A DNA stretch of 64,000 bases from Escherichia boydii (lineage in GTDB: Bacteria; Pseudomonadota; Gammaproteobacteria; Enterobacterales; Enterobacteriaceae), in the NCBI GenBank assembly GCA_041890495.1, contig CP169086.1, forward strand, positions 1,798,001-1,862,000. The letters are read 5' to 3'. The notes below the pieces were generated by a model. That model was not told where the DNA came from. It saw only the letters and a list, made by a program, of their open reading frames with translations, and did no database searches. Positions 52,596 through 64,000 of the stretch are shown in pieces. The position numbers and the translations under genes were made by a program. Each line of letters opens with the position of its first letter. Within the stretch, counting starts at the first letter, position 1.

Positions 52596-53420
52596 TTACA
52601 GCCCTTTCAGCAGCTTGTCGACAAATTCCGGAACAACCGTGCTTGCCGGGCCGTAATATTTCTCGGCAAATTCATTACCAACCTGACTCGGTTCAAGATT
52701 CAGTTCCACGGTGTGCGCGCCATGCAGTTTCGCTTCGTGAACAAACCCAGCCGCCGGATAAACATGCCCGGATGTGCCAATGGCAATGAAAATATCGGCC
52801 ATCGACAACGCCATATAAATTTCATCCATGCCGAGTGGCATTTCGCCAAACCACACTACGTGCGGGCGCAAGGGTGCCGGAAACTGGCAACAATGGCATT
52901 TATCTTCTGGGGTAACGTCTCCTGTCCAGTCGAGAACCTGACCACTTTGTGAACAACGAACTTTCAGCAGTTCCCCATGCATATGAATCACATTGGTATT
53001 ACCTGCGCGTTCATGCAGGTTGTCGATATTCTGCGTCACCAGCAAAAAGCGATCGCCGAGGGCGTCTTGCAGTTTAGCCAGCGCAAGATGCGCGGCGTTA
53101 GGCTGAATTTCTGGCTGCTGCAGCTGTCGACGACGGGCGTTATAAAACGCTTGCACCAGTTCAGGATCGCGATCGAAACCTTCCGGCGTTGCCACATCTT
53201 CAACCCGATGTTCTTCCCACAGGCCATCTGCGGCGCGAAAGGTACGAATACCTGATTCCGCAGAAATTCCTGCCCCTGTCAGTACGAGTACTCTTGGTTT
53301 TTCCATTGCTTCCGGCACCACTTTATCTCTGAAAAAAATACGCTGACGCAAACGCTCGCGCAGGCGGCGTTTATTTTTACGAAAACGACTTAACCGATGA
53401 TGACCCCGACGCGACAGCAT
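52596..53420 (-). CDS. cobB: Sirtuin NAD-dependent deacylase CobB
   Basis: A 274-residue sirtuin removing acetyl and succinyl groups from lysines, for example on acetyl-CoA synthetase. GAGISAESGIRTFR (about 49-62) and TQNIDNLHERAG (about 130-141) bind NAD, HMHGELLK carries the catalytic His, and zinc cysteines are in RCSQSG and CHCC. It corresponds to the long CobB form with an Arg-rich N-terminus. The end (STVVPEFVDKLLKGL) differs from and is shorter than E. coli (SQVVPEFVEKLLKGLKAGSIA), so the lineage change falls in its last 20 codons. Confidence 0.95.
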   Translation of the reverse strand: MLSRRGHHRLSRFRKNKRRLRERLRQRIFFRDKVVPEAMEKPRVLVLTGAGISAESGIRTFRAADGLWEEHRVEDVATPEGFDRDPELVQAFYNARRRQLQQPEIQPNAAHLALAKLQDALGDRFLLVTQNIDNLHERAGNTNVIHMHGELLKVRCSQSGQVLDWTGDVTPEDKCHCCQFPAPLRPHVVWFGEMPLGMDEIYMALSMADIFIAIGTSGHVYPAAGFVHEAKLHGAHTVELNLEPSQVGNEFAEKYYGPASTVVPEFVDKLLKGL

Positions 53421-53435
53421 AGCAACCTCTGTTGT

Positions 53436-54347
53436 TTAATCGGTTAGATGTAGGAAGGCCGCACCACGCATTCCTCCCGCATCACCGTGGCGCGCGCGTT
53501 CAATGCGCGGAACACGAGCTACAGGTAAGAGATGACGAGGCAGCCTGTCCGCCAGTTGCGCTGTGATTGCCGGGAAATTCGATAAGCCACCACCAATGAC
53601 GACCAGGTCAGGGTCAACGATGGTCAGGATATTTCCCAGACAAACCGCTAATAAATCCAGATAACGCTCAACGTGCGCCCTTGCCTGCTCATCGCCTTGA
53701 TCATAAAGCGCAATAATTTCGGGAGCCTGCAACGGTTGATGATAATAGTGTTGATACAGCCACGCAAAACCGCGACCAGACAGATAATTTTCAATGCAGC
53801 CATGCTGACCACAGCCGCAGCGGCGTAACGGGAAATCCAACCCCATCATGGTTAACGCATCAACCGGCAGACGCATATGGCCAAACTCGCCGGTAATGTA
53901 GCTTTTACCGGTAATCGGTTTGCCGTTGAAAATCAGCCCGCCGCCAACACCGGTGCCGAGAATCAACCCCATCACCAGTGGATATTGAGTAAATTCATCA
54001 TCCCAGGCTTCTGAAAGGGCAAAACAGTTGGCATCGTTATCAAGGCGTACATCGCGATCAAGACGTGCGCTCAGGTCGGCACGCAGCGGTTTACCGCTGG
54101 CAGCGGGGACATTGGCGGCATACAGCGTACCATCTTCTGTTTCCGGCATTCCCGGAATACCGATGCCGACAGAACCTTTACAGCCAAAACGTTGGTCAGC
54201 TTCAGCTACCAGCTCACACACTGCATCTAAAAATGCGTCATAGCTGTCACGCGGTGTCGGCACCCGCTTTTCCCACTGCAACTGCCGACCGCTATCAAAC
54301 ACGCCAAGCGCAATTTTTGTTCCACCAATATCAAACCCGTAATACAT
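53436..54347 (-). CDS. nagK: N-acetylglucosamine kinase NagK
   Basis: A 303-residue ROK-family sugar kinase used in recycling GlcNAc from cell wall. The ATP motif DIGGTKIALGV is at residues 6-16. The ROK zinc site CGCGQHGCIE is at about 178-187. The ATG at 54347 (MYYGFDIGG) gives the E. coli length; upstream in-frame starts are within the lolE end. It lies between lolE and cobB in one leftward transcription unit. Confidence 0.95.
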   Translation of the reverse strand: MYYGFDIGGTKIALGVFDSGRQLQWEKRVPTPRDSYDAFLDAVCELVAEADQRFGCKGSVGIGIPGMPETEDGTLYAANVPAASGKPLRADLSARLDRDVRLDNDANCFALSEAWDDEFTQYPLVMGLILGTGVGGGLIFNGKPITGKSYITGEFGHMRLPVDALTMMGLDFPLRRCGCGQHGCIENYLSGRGFAWLYQHYYHQPLQAPEIIALYDQGDEQARAHVERYLDLLAVCLGNILTIVDPDLVVIGGGLSNFPAITAQLADRLPRHLLPVARVPRIERARHGDAGGMRGAAFLHLTD

Positions 54348-54375
54348 TGCCGCTCCTTGTTTTAATGTACTGCCT

Positions 54376-55619
54376 TTACTGGCCGCTAAGGACTCGCGCA
54401 GGGTCAATATTACTGGCGCGCCGCGCCGGATACCAACTTGCCAAAAGACTCAGCAACAATGCTGTGACCAGTACGTAGAAGACGTCCAGCCAGTGCAATT
54501 CCGATGGCAGGAAATCAATAAAATAGATATCGCTGGAGAGGAACTGATGACCGATCAACTTTTCAATCCACTCAATAATCGGGGTAAGTTGCAGTGAAAC
54601 CACCACGCCGATAATCACACCACACAGGCTGCCGAACAGCCCTGCCAGCAATCCATACCAGACAAAGATGGCGCGAATTAAACCATCTTTCGCCCCCAGC
54701 GTTCTTAATACTGCGATATCGCCACTCTTGTCTTTCACCGCCATCACTAAGGTGGAGACGATGTTGAAACAGGCCACGCCAATCACCAGTACCATCGCCA
54801 GATACATAATGGCGCGGATCATCTGGATATCGCGATACATATAGCCGTAAGTACCAATCCAACTTTTAATATAAACATAGCTGTTGGTCACTTCACCCGC
54901 ATCGCGTACCAGCTTATTGGCGTTGAAAACATCCGTCATTTTAAGGGCAATACCTGACACGCTGGAACCCATATCAAGATATTGTTGGGCATCCGCCAGC
55001 GGGATCATGGCAAAACTGTGATCGAGTTGACCACTCAACTGCAAAATACCGGCAATGTGCAAACGCACACGTTTTGGCTGCATCAGTTTATGCTCGGGAT
55101 TCGAGTTGGGGATCATGATCGACACCCAATCGCCCTGCTTCACTTTCAGCGCATCCGCCACGCCTTTGCCGATGATAATTTGCTGTTCGCCCGCTTTAAA
55201 ATTGCGCCAGGCATCCCCCTGAACAAACGAGGGTAATGCGCTCAGATGCTGTTCCTGTTGTGGGTTAACGCCCTTCACCTGGATTGCGCGCAGATTGGCA
55301 CCACTTTCTACCAGTCCGGTGAAATTGATATACGGCGCAGCGGCGGCAATACCCGGCACTTTCTGCACGTTATCCAGTGCTTCCTGCCAGTTAGTCCATG
55401 GCTGATTTACCGCTTCGATTTCACCATGCGGCACCACCGCCAGAATGCGGTTATTCAGTTCGCGTTCAAAGCCGTTCATCGCGCTTAAGCCGACGATCAA
55501 TACCGCCACGCCGAGGGCAATACCAATGGTAGAAATGACAGAGATCAGCGACACCATGCCGCCGCGCCGCCGTCCGCGACTAAAACGCAGGCCAATTAAT
55601 AACGATAAAGGCATCGCCA

Positions 55620-55620
<1 letters not shown>
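54376..55620 (-). CDS. lolE: Lipoprotein release permease LolE
   Basis: A 414-residue inner membrane subunit of LolCDE, which lifts outer-membrane lipoproteins out of the inner membrane and hands them to LolA. Four membrane helices (about 25-45, 270-295, 320-345, 375-395) and a large periplasmic domain. The start shares an ATG/TGA-type junction with lolD. Same length as E. coli LolE. Confidence 0.96.
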
Positions 55621-57624
<2,004 letters not shown>

Positions 57625-57774
57625 TCAATCGGCTAAATTGCCATGTTTTATCATCAATCTTGCCGCCTGATCTTAATCTGAAAAATCATCCAATACAGAC
57701 AGATACCCATTACACCTCGGGTCATAACCCGCAGGATCAACCGCATGTAAATTAAAAAAGAGCGTGTTGTCCTG

Positions 57775-58848
57775 ATGAAACAAAAAGAGCTATGGATTAA
57801 CCAGATCAAAGGGTTATGTATTTGTCTGGTGGTGATTTATCACTCGGTCATTACCTTTTATCCGCATCTGACCACTTTTCAGCATCCGTTATCGGAAGTC
57901 CTGAGCAAATGCTGGATCTATTTCAATCTTTACCTTGCCCCCTTTCGTATGCCGGTTTTTTTCTTTATATCCGGCTATTTGATTCGCCGCTATATCGACA
58001 GCGTACCGTGGGGAAATTGTCTCGATAAACGGATCTGGAACATCTTCTGGGTGCTGGCGCTTTGGGGCGTGGTGCAGTGGCTGGCGTTAAGTGCGCTGAA
58101 CCAGTGGCTGGCACCTGAGCGCGATTTAAGCAATGCCTCCAATGCCGCTTATGCCGATTCCACCGGTGAGTTCCTGCACGGGATGATCACCGCCAGCACC
58201 AGCTTGTGGTATCTGTATGCGTTAATTGTCTATTTCGTGGTATGTAAAATTTTTAGCCGTCTGGCGCTGCCACTATTCGCCTTGTTTGTACTGCTGAGTG
58301 TGGCGGTTAATTTCGTTCCCACGCCGTGGTGGGGAATGAACAGTGTGATCCGCAATTTGCCTTATTACAGCCTTGGCGCATGGTTTGGCGCAACAATAAT
58401 GACCTGTGTTAAAGAGGTGCCGTTGCGCCGCCATCTGCTGATGGCTTCTTTGCTTACCGTTCTGGCGGTCGGTGCCTGGTTGTTTACTATCTCGCTGCTG
58501 TTGTCGCTGGTATCGATTGTGGTGATCATGAAGCTGTTTTATCAATACGAGCAACGATTCGGTATGCGCTCCACCAGCCTGCTGAATGTGATTGGCTCCA
58601 ACACCATTGCTATCTACACCACCCATCGCATTCTGGTTGAAATATTCAGCTTAACTCTGCTTGCGCAAATGAACGCAGCACGCTGGTCGCCGCAAGTCGA
58701 ACTGACACTCCTGCTGGTTTATCCCTTTGTCAGTTTGTTCATCTGTACTGTTGCGGGCTTGCTGGTAAGAAAACTTTCACAGCGTGCATTCAGCGATCTG
58801 TTGTTCTCCCCGCCTTCACTGCCCGCTGCCGTCAGTTACTCCCGCTAA
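57775..58848 (+). CDS. ycfT: Acyltransferase 3-family inner membrane protein YcfT
   Basis: A 357-residue membrane protein with about ten helices and the acyltransferase-3 fold. The conserved His is in VVIYHSVITFYPH (about 18-30) and RMPVFFFISGYL is near 57-68. Function unknown; the E. coli orthologue has the same length and position. Confidence 0.92.
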   Translation: MKQKELWINQIKGLCICLVVIYHSVITFYPHLTTFQHPLSEVLSKCWIYFNLYLAPFRMPVFFFISGYLIRRYIDSVPWGNCLDKRIWNIFWVLALWGVVQWLALSALNQWLAPERDLSNASNAAYADSTGEFLHGMITASTSLWYLYALIVYFVVCKIFSRLALPLFALFVLLSVAVNFVPTPWWGMNSVIRNLPYYSLGAWFGATIMTCVKEVPLRRHLLMASLLTVLAVGAWLFTISLLLSLVSIVVIMKLFYQYEQRFGMRSTSLLNVIGSNTIAIYTTHRILVEIFSLTLLAQMNAARWSPQVELTLLLVYPFVSLFICTVAGLLVRKLSQRAFSDLLFSPPSLPAAVSYSR

Positions 58849-58973
58849 GCCATCGCCAGCCGGGGCGATTCAATTTGCTAAACCATGTCGATTACGGATA
58901 ATGAACAGCATTGCTTATCAGAGATATGCCCCCATATGTTGAGGCATATCCTAACGAGAATCTGACAACCGTT

Positions 58974-61900
58974 ATGCCTGAACAATATCGTTATACGCTG
59001 CCCGTCAAAGCGGGTGAGCAGCGTCTGCTGGGCGAGTTAACCGGCGCAGCCTGTGCAACGCTGGTAGCGGAAATTGCCGAACGTCACGCCGGTCCGGTGG
59101 TACTCATTGCACCAGATATGCAAAATGCTCTGCGTTTGCATGATGAAATCAGCCAGTTTACCGATCAAATGGTGATGAATCTGGCGGACTGGGAAACTCT
59201 TCCCTACGACAGTTTTTCGCCTCATCAGGACATTATCTCCTCGCGCCTTTCCACCCTTTACCAGCTACCGACGATGCAGCGTGGCGTACTGATTGTTCCG
59301 GTGAATACGCTTATGCAGCGCGTTTGCCCACACAGTTTTCTCCACGGTCATGCGCTGGTGATGAAAAAAGGTCAGCGCCTGTCACGAGATGCATTACGAA
59401 CCCAACTGGACAGCGCCGGTTATCGCCATGTTGACCAGGTGATGGAGCACGGCGAATACGCCACGCGCGGCGCGTTGCTGGATCTCTTCCCGATGGGGAG
59501 TGAGCTGCCTTATCGTCTTGATTTCTTTGATGATGAAATCGACAGCCTGCGGGTGTTTGACGTCGACAGCCAGCGCACGCTGGAGGAAGTAGAAGCGATC
59601 AATCTGCTGCCCGCGCACGAATTTCCGACCGATAAAGCGGCAATTGAACTGTTCCGCAGCCAGTGGCGCGATACCTTCGAAGTGAAGCGCGATCCAGAAC
59701 ATATTTACCAGCAAGTGAGTAAAGGCACATTACCTGCCGGGATCGAGTACTGGCAGCCATTGTTCTTCAGCGAACCACTGCCGCCGCTGTTCAGTTATTT
59801 CCCTGCCAATACCTTGCTCGTGAATACTGGCGATCTGGAAACCAGTGCCGAACGTTTCCAGGCTGACACGCTGGCGCGTTTTGAGAATCGCGGCGTCGAT
59901 CCGATGCGCCCGCTGTTGCCACCACAATCGCTCTGGCTGCGGGTGGACGAGCTCTTCTCAGAGCTGAAAAACTGGCCCCGGGTGCAGCTAAAAACTGAAC
60001 ATTTACCGACAAAAGCCGCGAATGCCAATTTAGGTTTCCAGAAACTGCCAGACCTGGCCGTTCAGGCACAACAAAAAGCGCCGCTGGATGCGCTGCGTAA
60101 GTTCCTCGAGACTTTCGACGGTCCGGTGGTGTTCTCGGTAGAAAGTGAAGGTCGCCGTGAAGCGCTGGGTGAACTGCTCGCACGAATTAAAATTGCTCCG
60201 CAACGCATTATGCGTCTTGATGAAGCCAGCGACCGTGGGCGTTATCTGATGATTGGCGCTGCCGAACATGGTTTTGTCGATACGGTGCGTAATCTGGCGC
60301 TGATTTGCGAAAGCGATCTGCTCGGTGAACGCGTTGCCCGTCGTCGTCAGGATTCTCGCCGCACCATCAACCCCGATACACTGATCCGTAACCTTGCGGA
60401 ACTGCATATTGGTCAGCCGGTGGTCCATCTGGAGCACGGCGTCGGTCGTTATGCCGGAATGACCACGCTGGAAGCGGGTGGCATTACTGGCGAGTATCTG
60501 ATGCTCACCTATGCCAACGACGCCAAACTGTATGTTCCGGTGTCGTCACTGCATCTGATTAGCCGTTACGCAGGTGGCGCGGAAGAAAACGCCCCGCTGC
60601 ATAAACTTGGCGGCGATGCGTGGTCACGCGCGCGGCAGAAAGCGGCGGAAAAAGTGCGTGATGTGGCGGCGGAATTGCTGGATATCTACGCGCAACGCGC
60701 CGCCAAAGAGGGCTTCGCGTTTAAACACGATCGTGAGCAGTATCAGTTGTTCTGCGACAGCTTCCCGTTTGAAACCACGCCGGATCAGGCGCAGGCCATT
60801 AATGCGGTACTTAGCGACATGTGTCAGCCGCTGGCAATGGATCGTCTGGTGTGCGGCGATGTTGGCTTTGGTAAAACAGAAGTGGCGATGCGCGCAGCTT
60901 TCCTGGCAGTAGATAACCACAAGCAGGTGGCGGTGCTGGTGCCTACCACCCTTCTCGCGCAGCAGCATTACGACAACTTCCGCGACCGTTTCGCCAACTG
61001 GCCGGTACGTATCGAAATGATCTCCCGTTTCCGCAGCGCCAAAGAGCAGACGCAAATCCTTGCGGAAGTGGCGGAAGGGAAAATCGATATTCTGATCGGT
61101 ACGCACAAACTGCTGCAAAGTGACGTCAAGTTTAAAGATTTAGGCCTGCTGATTGTCGATGAAGAACACCGCTTCGGGGTGCGTCATAAAGAGCGCATTA
61201 AAGCGACGCGCGCGAACGTGGATATTCTGACGCTTACTGCAACGCCGATCCCACGTACGCTGAATATGGCAATGAGCGGAATGCGTGACCTGTCGATTAT
61301 CGCCACGCCGCCCGCCCGTCGTCTGGCAGTTAAAACCTTTGTCCGTGAGTATGACAGCATGGTGGTCCGGGAGGCGATCCTGCGTGAAATTTTGCGCGGA
61401 GGACAGGTTTATTATCTCTACAATGATGTGGAAAACATTCAGAAAGCCGCCGAACGGCTGGCAGAACTGGTGCCAGAAGCGCGGATCGCCATCGGTCACG
61501 GGCAGATGCGCGAGCGCGAACTGGAACGGGTGATGAATGATTTCCATCATCAACGTTTCAACGTGCTGGTTTGTACAACCATTATCGAAACCGGGATCGA
61601 CATCCCGACAGCCAACACTATTATCATTGAACGCGCGGATCACTTCGGTCTGGCGCAGCTGCACCAGTTACGCGGTCGCGTCGGACGTTCGCATCATCAG
61701 GCATATACATGGTTGCTGACACCGCATCCAAAAGCGATGACTACCGATGCACAAAAACGTCTTGAAGCAATTGCCTCGCTGGAAGATCTCGGGGCAGGTT
61801 TTGCGCTGGCAACGCACGATCTGGAGATTCGCGGCGCGGGTGAACTGCTTGGCGAAGAACAAAGCGGCTCAATGGAAACCATCGGTTTCTCGCTGTATAT

Positions 61901-62420
61901 GGAGTTGCTGGAAAACGCCGTCGATGCACTGAAAGCCGGACGCGAGCCGTCGCTGGAAGATCTCACCAGCCAGCAAACAGAAGTCGAGCTGCGGATGCCG
62001 TCGCTATTGCCAGATGATTTCATCCCTGACGTGAACACGCGTCTGTCGTTCTACAAACGTATTGCCAGCGCCAAAACGGAAAACGAACTGGAAGAGATCA
62101 AAGTCGAGCTTATCGATCGCTTCGGCCTGCTGCCAGATCCGGCGCGTACCCTGCTGGATATTGCCCGTCTGCGCCAGCAAGCGCAGAAACTGGGGATCAG
62201 GAAGCTGGAAGGTAATGAGAAAGGCGGGGTGATCGAATTTGCCGAGAAGAATCACGTTAATCCGGCCTGGTTGATTGGTTTGCTGCAAAAACAGCCGCAG
62301 CATTACCGCCTTGATGGTCCGACGCGCCTGAAATTTATTCAGGATTTGAGTGAGCGGAAAACGCGTATCGAATGGGTACGCCAGTTTATGCGTGAACTGG
62401 AAGAGAACGCGATCGCTTAA
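58974..62420 (+). CDS. mfd: Transcription-repair coupling factor Mfd
   Basis: A 1148-residue DNA translocase that removes stalled RNA polymerase and recruits UvrA. N-terminal UvrB-like module (about 1-350), RNA-polymerase-interacting domain around 470-545 (VHLEHGVGRYAGM at its start), translocase motifs with Walker A VCGDVGFGKTE (about 625-635) and the DEEH box IVDEEHRFGVRHK (near 728), and the C-terminal inhibitory domain. The ATG at 58974 (MPEQYRYTLPV) gives the E. coli length; the 63-base extension upstream is not used. Intact. Confidence 0.97.
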   Translation: MPEQYRYTLPVKAGEQRLLGELTGAACATLVAEIAERHAGPVVLIAPDMQNALRLHDEISQFTDQMVMNLADWETLPYDSFSPHQDIISSRLSTLYQLPTMQRGVLIVPVNTLMQRVCPHSFLHGHALVMKKGQRLSRDALRTQLDSAGYRHVDQVMEHGEYATRGALLDLFPMGSELPYRLDFFDDEIDSLRVFDVDSQRTLEEVEAINLLPAHEFPTDKAAIELFRSQWRDTFEVKRDPEHIYQQVSKGTLPAGIEYWQPLFFSEPLPPLFSYFPANTLLVNTGDLETSAERFQADTLARFENRGVDPMRPLLPPQSLWLRVDELFSELKNWPRVQLKTEHLPTKAANANLGFQKLPDLAVQAQQKAPLDALRKFLETFDGPVVFSVESEGRREALGELLARIKIAPQRIMRLDEASDRGRYLMIGAAEHGFVDTVRNLALICESDLLGERVARRRQDSRRTINPDTLIRNLAELHIGQPVVHLEHGVGRYAGMTTLEAGGITGEYLMLTYANDAKLYVPVSSLHLISRYAGGAEENAPLHKLGGDAWSRARQKAAEKVRDVAAELLDIYAQRAAKEGFAFKHDREQYQLFCDSFPFETTPDQAQAINAVLSDMCQPLAMDRLVCGDVGFGKTEVAMRAAFLAVDNHKQVAVLVPTTLLAQQHYDNFRDRFANWPVRIEMISRFRSAKEQTQILAEVAEGKIDILIGTHKLLQSDVKFKDLGLLIVDEEHRFGVRHKERIKATRANVDILTLTATPIPRTLNMAMSGMRDLSIIATPPARRLAVKTFVREYDSMVVREAILREILRGGQVYYLYNDVENIQKAAERLAELVPEARIAIGHGQMRERELERVMNDFHHQRFNVLVCTTIIETGIDIPTANTIIIERADHFGLAQLHQLRGRVGRSHHQAYTWLLTPHPKAMTTDAQKRLEAIASLEDLGAGFALATHDLEIRGAGELLGEEQSGSMETIGFSLYMELLENAVDALKAGREPSLEDLTSQQTEVELRMPSLLPDDFIPDVNTRLSFYKRIASAKTENELEEIKVELIDRFGLLPDPARTLLDIARLRQQAQKLGIRKLEGNEKGGVIEFAEKNHVNPAWLIGLLQKQPQHYRLDGPTRLKFIQDLSERKTRIEWVRQFMRELEENAIA

Positions 62421-62429
62421 TGGTAAATC

Positions 62430-62449
62430 GGGGGCGTTTCTGCGCCCCC
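62430..62449 (+). terminator. Hairpin after mfd
   Basis: GGGGGCG pairs with CGCCCCC (loop TTTCTG), 10 bases after the mfd stop. There is no T-run, so efficiency is uncertain. Confidence 0.55.
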
Positions 62450-62563
62450 ATCTGCAACATTTACAAATTCTTTGCACTTCCCTGCACTATCCGACACTGT
62501 CACCATCCATAATTCAGGCTTATCTGTTTATTACAATAACCTTATATTTATTATGGATTTTTG

Positions 62564-63526
62564 GTGATGATTCAAAACGCGTTTTTCTCGCTGGCTAACG
62601 TTTTTTACGTTCGCCGCTGCCGTGGCGCTGGCGCTACCGGCAAAAGCAACACCTGGCCGCTGCCGCCAGCGGGCAGTCGTCTGGTTGGCGAAAACAAATT
62701 TCATGTGGTGGAAAATGACGGTGGTTCTCTGGAAGCCATCGCCAAAAAATATAACGTCGGCTTTCTCGCTCTGTTACAGGCTAACCCCGGCGTTGATCCT
62801 TACGTACCGCGCGCGGGCAGCGTGTTAACGATCCCGTTGCAAACCCTACTTCCAGACGCGCGCGCGAAGGCATTGTGATCAACATTGCGGAGCTGCGTCT
62901 CTATTACTACCCGCCGGGTAAAAATTCGGTAACCGTGTATCCAATAGGTATTGGTCAGTTAGGTGGTGACACGCTGACACCGACAATGGTGACCACCGTT
63001 TCAGACAAACGTGCAAACCCAACTGGACGCCAACGGCAAACATCCGCGCCCGTTATAAAGCACAGGGAATTGAGTTGCCTGCGGTAGTGCCGGCTGGACC
63101 GGATAACCCAATGGGCCATCATGCGATTCGTCTGGCGGCCTATGGCGGCGTTTATTTGCTTCATGGTACGAACGCCGATTTTGGCATTGGCATGCGGGTA
63201 AGTTCTGGCTGTATTCGTCTGCGGATGACGATATCAAAACACTCTTTAGCCAGGTCACCCCCAGGCACCAAAGTGAATATCATCAACACTCCGATAAAAG
63301 TCTCTGCCGAACCAAACGGTGCGCGTCTGGTTGAAGTACATCAGCCGCTGTCAGAGAAGATTGATGACGATCCGCAGCTGCTGCCAATTACGCTGAATAG
63401 CGGCAATGCAATCATTTAAAGATGCAGCACAAAACTGACGCTGAAGTGATGCAACATGTGATGGATGTCCGTTCCGGGATGCCGGTGGATGTCCGCCGTC
63501 ATCAAGTGAGCCCACAAACTCTGTAA
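62564..63526 (+). pseudogene. ldtC: L,D-transpeptidase LdtC (YcfS), about eight single-base indels
   Basis: LdtC links Braun lipoprotein to peptidoglycan. Recognisable pieces in three frames cover the whole gene: a damaged signal peptide, LysM-like segment (VVENDGGSLEAIAKKYNVGF), and the YkuD catalytic region with HGTNADFGIGMRVSSGCIRL holding the active Cys (these two are in different frames from their neighbours). Indels relative to remembered E. coli lie near 62573 (+), 62646 (-), 62863 (-), 63021 (-), 63228 (-), 63262 (+), 63404 (+) and 63432 (+). The net is zero and the span equals the intact 320-codon gene. Probably sequence error at a low-quality stretch. Confidence 0.88.
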
Positions 63527-63545
63527 ATCCTGGATAAAAAAAAAT

Positions 63546-63570
63546 CCCCGCGACACGGCATGTCGCGGGG
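63546..63570. terminator. Bidirectional terminator between ldtC and bhsA
   Basis: A 10-bp GC-rich stem CCCCGCGACA (63546-63555) and TGTCGCGGGG (63561-63570) around CGGCA is bounded by A-rich runs on both sides, so it terminates both converging genes. Confidence 0.9.
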
Positions 63571-63609
63571 AAAAAATCAGCAGTAGCAGGCATTAATGAG
63601 GGTTAATGC

Positions 63610-63867
63610 TTATTTATAAATTACTGCTGTTCCATGGAGGGTATTCGGACCGGTTACAGAAGTAATACGGAAAGATTTTGCGCCCATCTCATCCGCTTTT
63701 TGCGCCAGCTGCTCTTCCAGCGATCCCAGATTTGTCCCCGCGTTAGCACTGATTGTACCGACTTTTTGTTGGCCTTCTGGCGTTGACTGAACTTCGACAG
63801 CCGCAAAGCTGGCAAATGACATGGAGCTTAAAATCGCCGCAGCGATGAGGGTTTTTACGTTTTTCAT
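63610..63867 (-). CDS. bhsA: DUF1471 stress protein BhsA (YcfR)
   Basis: An 85-residue secreted protein of the YhcN/DUF1471 family. The signal peptide MKNVKTLIAAAILSSMSFAS is followed by FAAVEVQS. In E. coli it is induced by copper (through ComR), peroxide and chlorine and affects biofilm and outer membrane permeability. Identical to E. coli BhsA from memory. The upstream 63868-64000 is AT-rich promoter DNA and contains no further gene. Confidence 0.95.
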   Translation of the reverse strand: MKNVKTLIAAAILSSMSFASFAAVEVQSTPEGQQKVGTISANAGTNLGSLEEQLAQKADEMGAKSFRITSVTGPNTLHGTAVIYK

Positions 63868-64000
63868 AATAGTGGCCTTATGCAGATGAATGACGTCGTA
63901 AGCAATTACTTAACGATCGATAACTAAATGATAGATGTGATCTGGATCACATACAAGATATTTTTTATAACAATCATTAATTAATTTAAAAATCTTTAAA

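Overview
The window is Enterobacteriaceae chromosome. From 16 kb rightwards almost every gene has a recognisable Escherichia coli counterpart (mipA, yeaGH, yeaK, nimRT, icd, mnmA, phoP, potABCD, lolCDE, mfd). The left part and several islands read like a related genus with higher GC (Enterobacter/Leclercia type). Three blocks (about 34.0-42.4, 43.85-49.1 and 52.65-64.0 kb) encode proteins that are, as far as I can recall, almost residue-for-residue those of E. coli.

Layout. (1) 1-15.9 kb is one end of a P2-family prophage: start of gpO, terminase gpP and portal gpQ, a probable cos region, a Phd-Doc toxin-antitoxin pair, two small ORFs, a first DNA adenine methylase, the HUH replication initiator gpA, then a leftward early operon (second adenine methylase, DEDDh exonuclease, small proteins, Cox-like regulator), an operator region, two tandem C-type repressors and the integrase. 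An IS21-family element (IS100-like, 1956 bp, 5-bp target duplication) has split one small early gene. The rest of the prophage (capsid, tail, lysis) lies left of the window. (2) 16-33.9 kb is backbone: mipA, yeaGH with a sigma-54 promoter, yeaK-yoaI-yeaL, nimR/nimT, an amidotransferase-like gene, yeaO, yoaF, dgcP-yoaK-yoaJ, yeaQ, then a cyclic-di-GMP cluster (one dCache-GGDEF cyclase, two CSS-EAL proteins), ymjA and a DUF1304 gene. (3) 33.9-42.4 kb: icd, rluE, nudJ, mnmA-hflD-purB, phoPQ. (4) 42.4-43.8 kb: roxA 3' part and a REP-associated transposase between REP pairs. (5) 43.8-49.1 kb: pepT and potABCD. (6) 49.15-52.55 kb: an EAL-HDOD protein and a chemoreceptor. (7) 52.6-64 kb: cobB-nagK-lolEDC, ycfT, mfd, ldtC, bhsA.

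The most striking property is the mosaic. The changes from E. coli-like to diverged sequence fall inside or next to conserved genes (icd, roxA, pepT, cobB), and phoQ, the 5' part of roxA and ldtC carry many single-base insertions and deletions while their neighbours are intact. ldtC and roxA keep exactly the intact gene length. Either E. coli DNA replaced the native alleles by homologous recombination, or, more likely given the indels, E. coli reads or contigs were joined into another genome's assembly. Biological conclusions about phoQ and ldtC loss should wait for that to be settled.

Functional themes: phage lysogeny and superinfection functions (two methylases, toxin-antitoxin pair in the slot that holds old and tin in P2), cyclic-di-GMP signalling (five GGDEF/EAL proteins), polyamine uptake, lipoprotein export, and Mg2+ sensing. 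Several genes too short for routine calling are present: yoaI, yoaK, yoaJ, a 39-aa prophage membrane peptide and a 53-aa membrane peptide.
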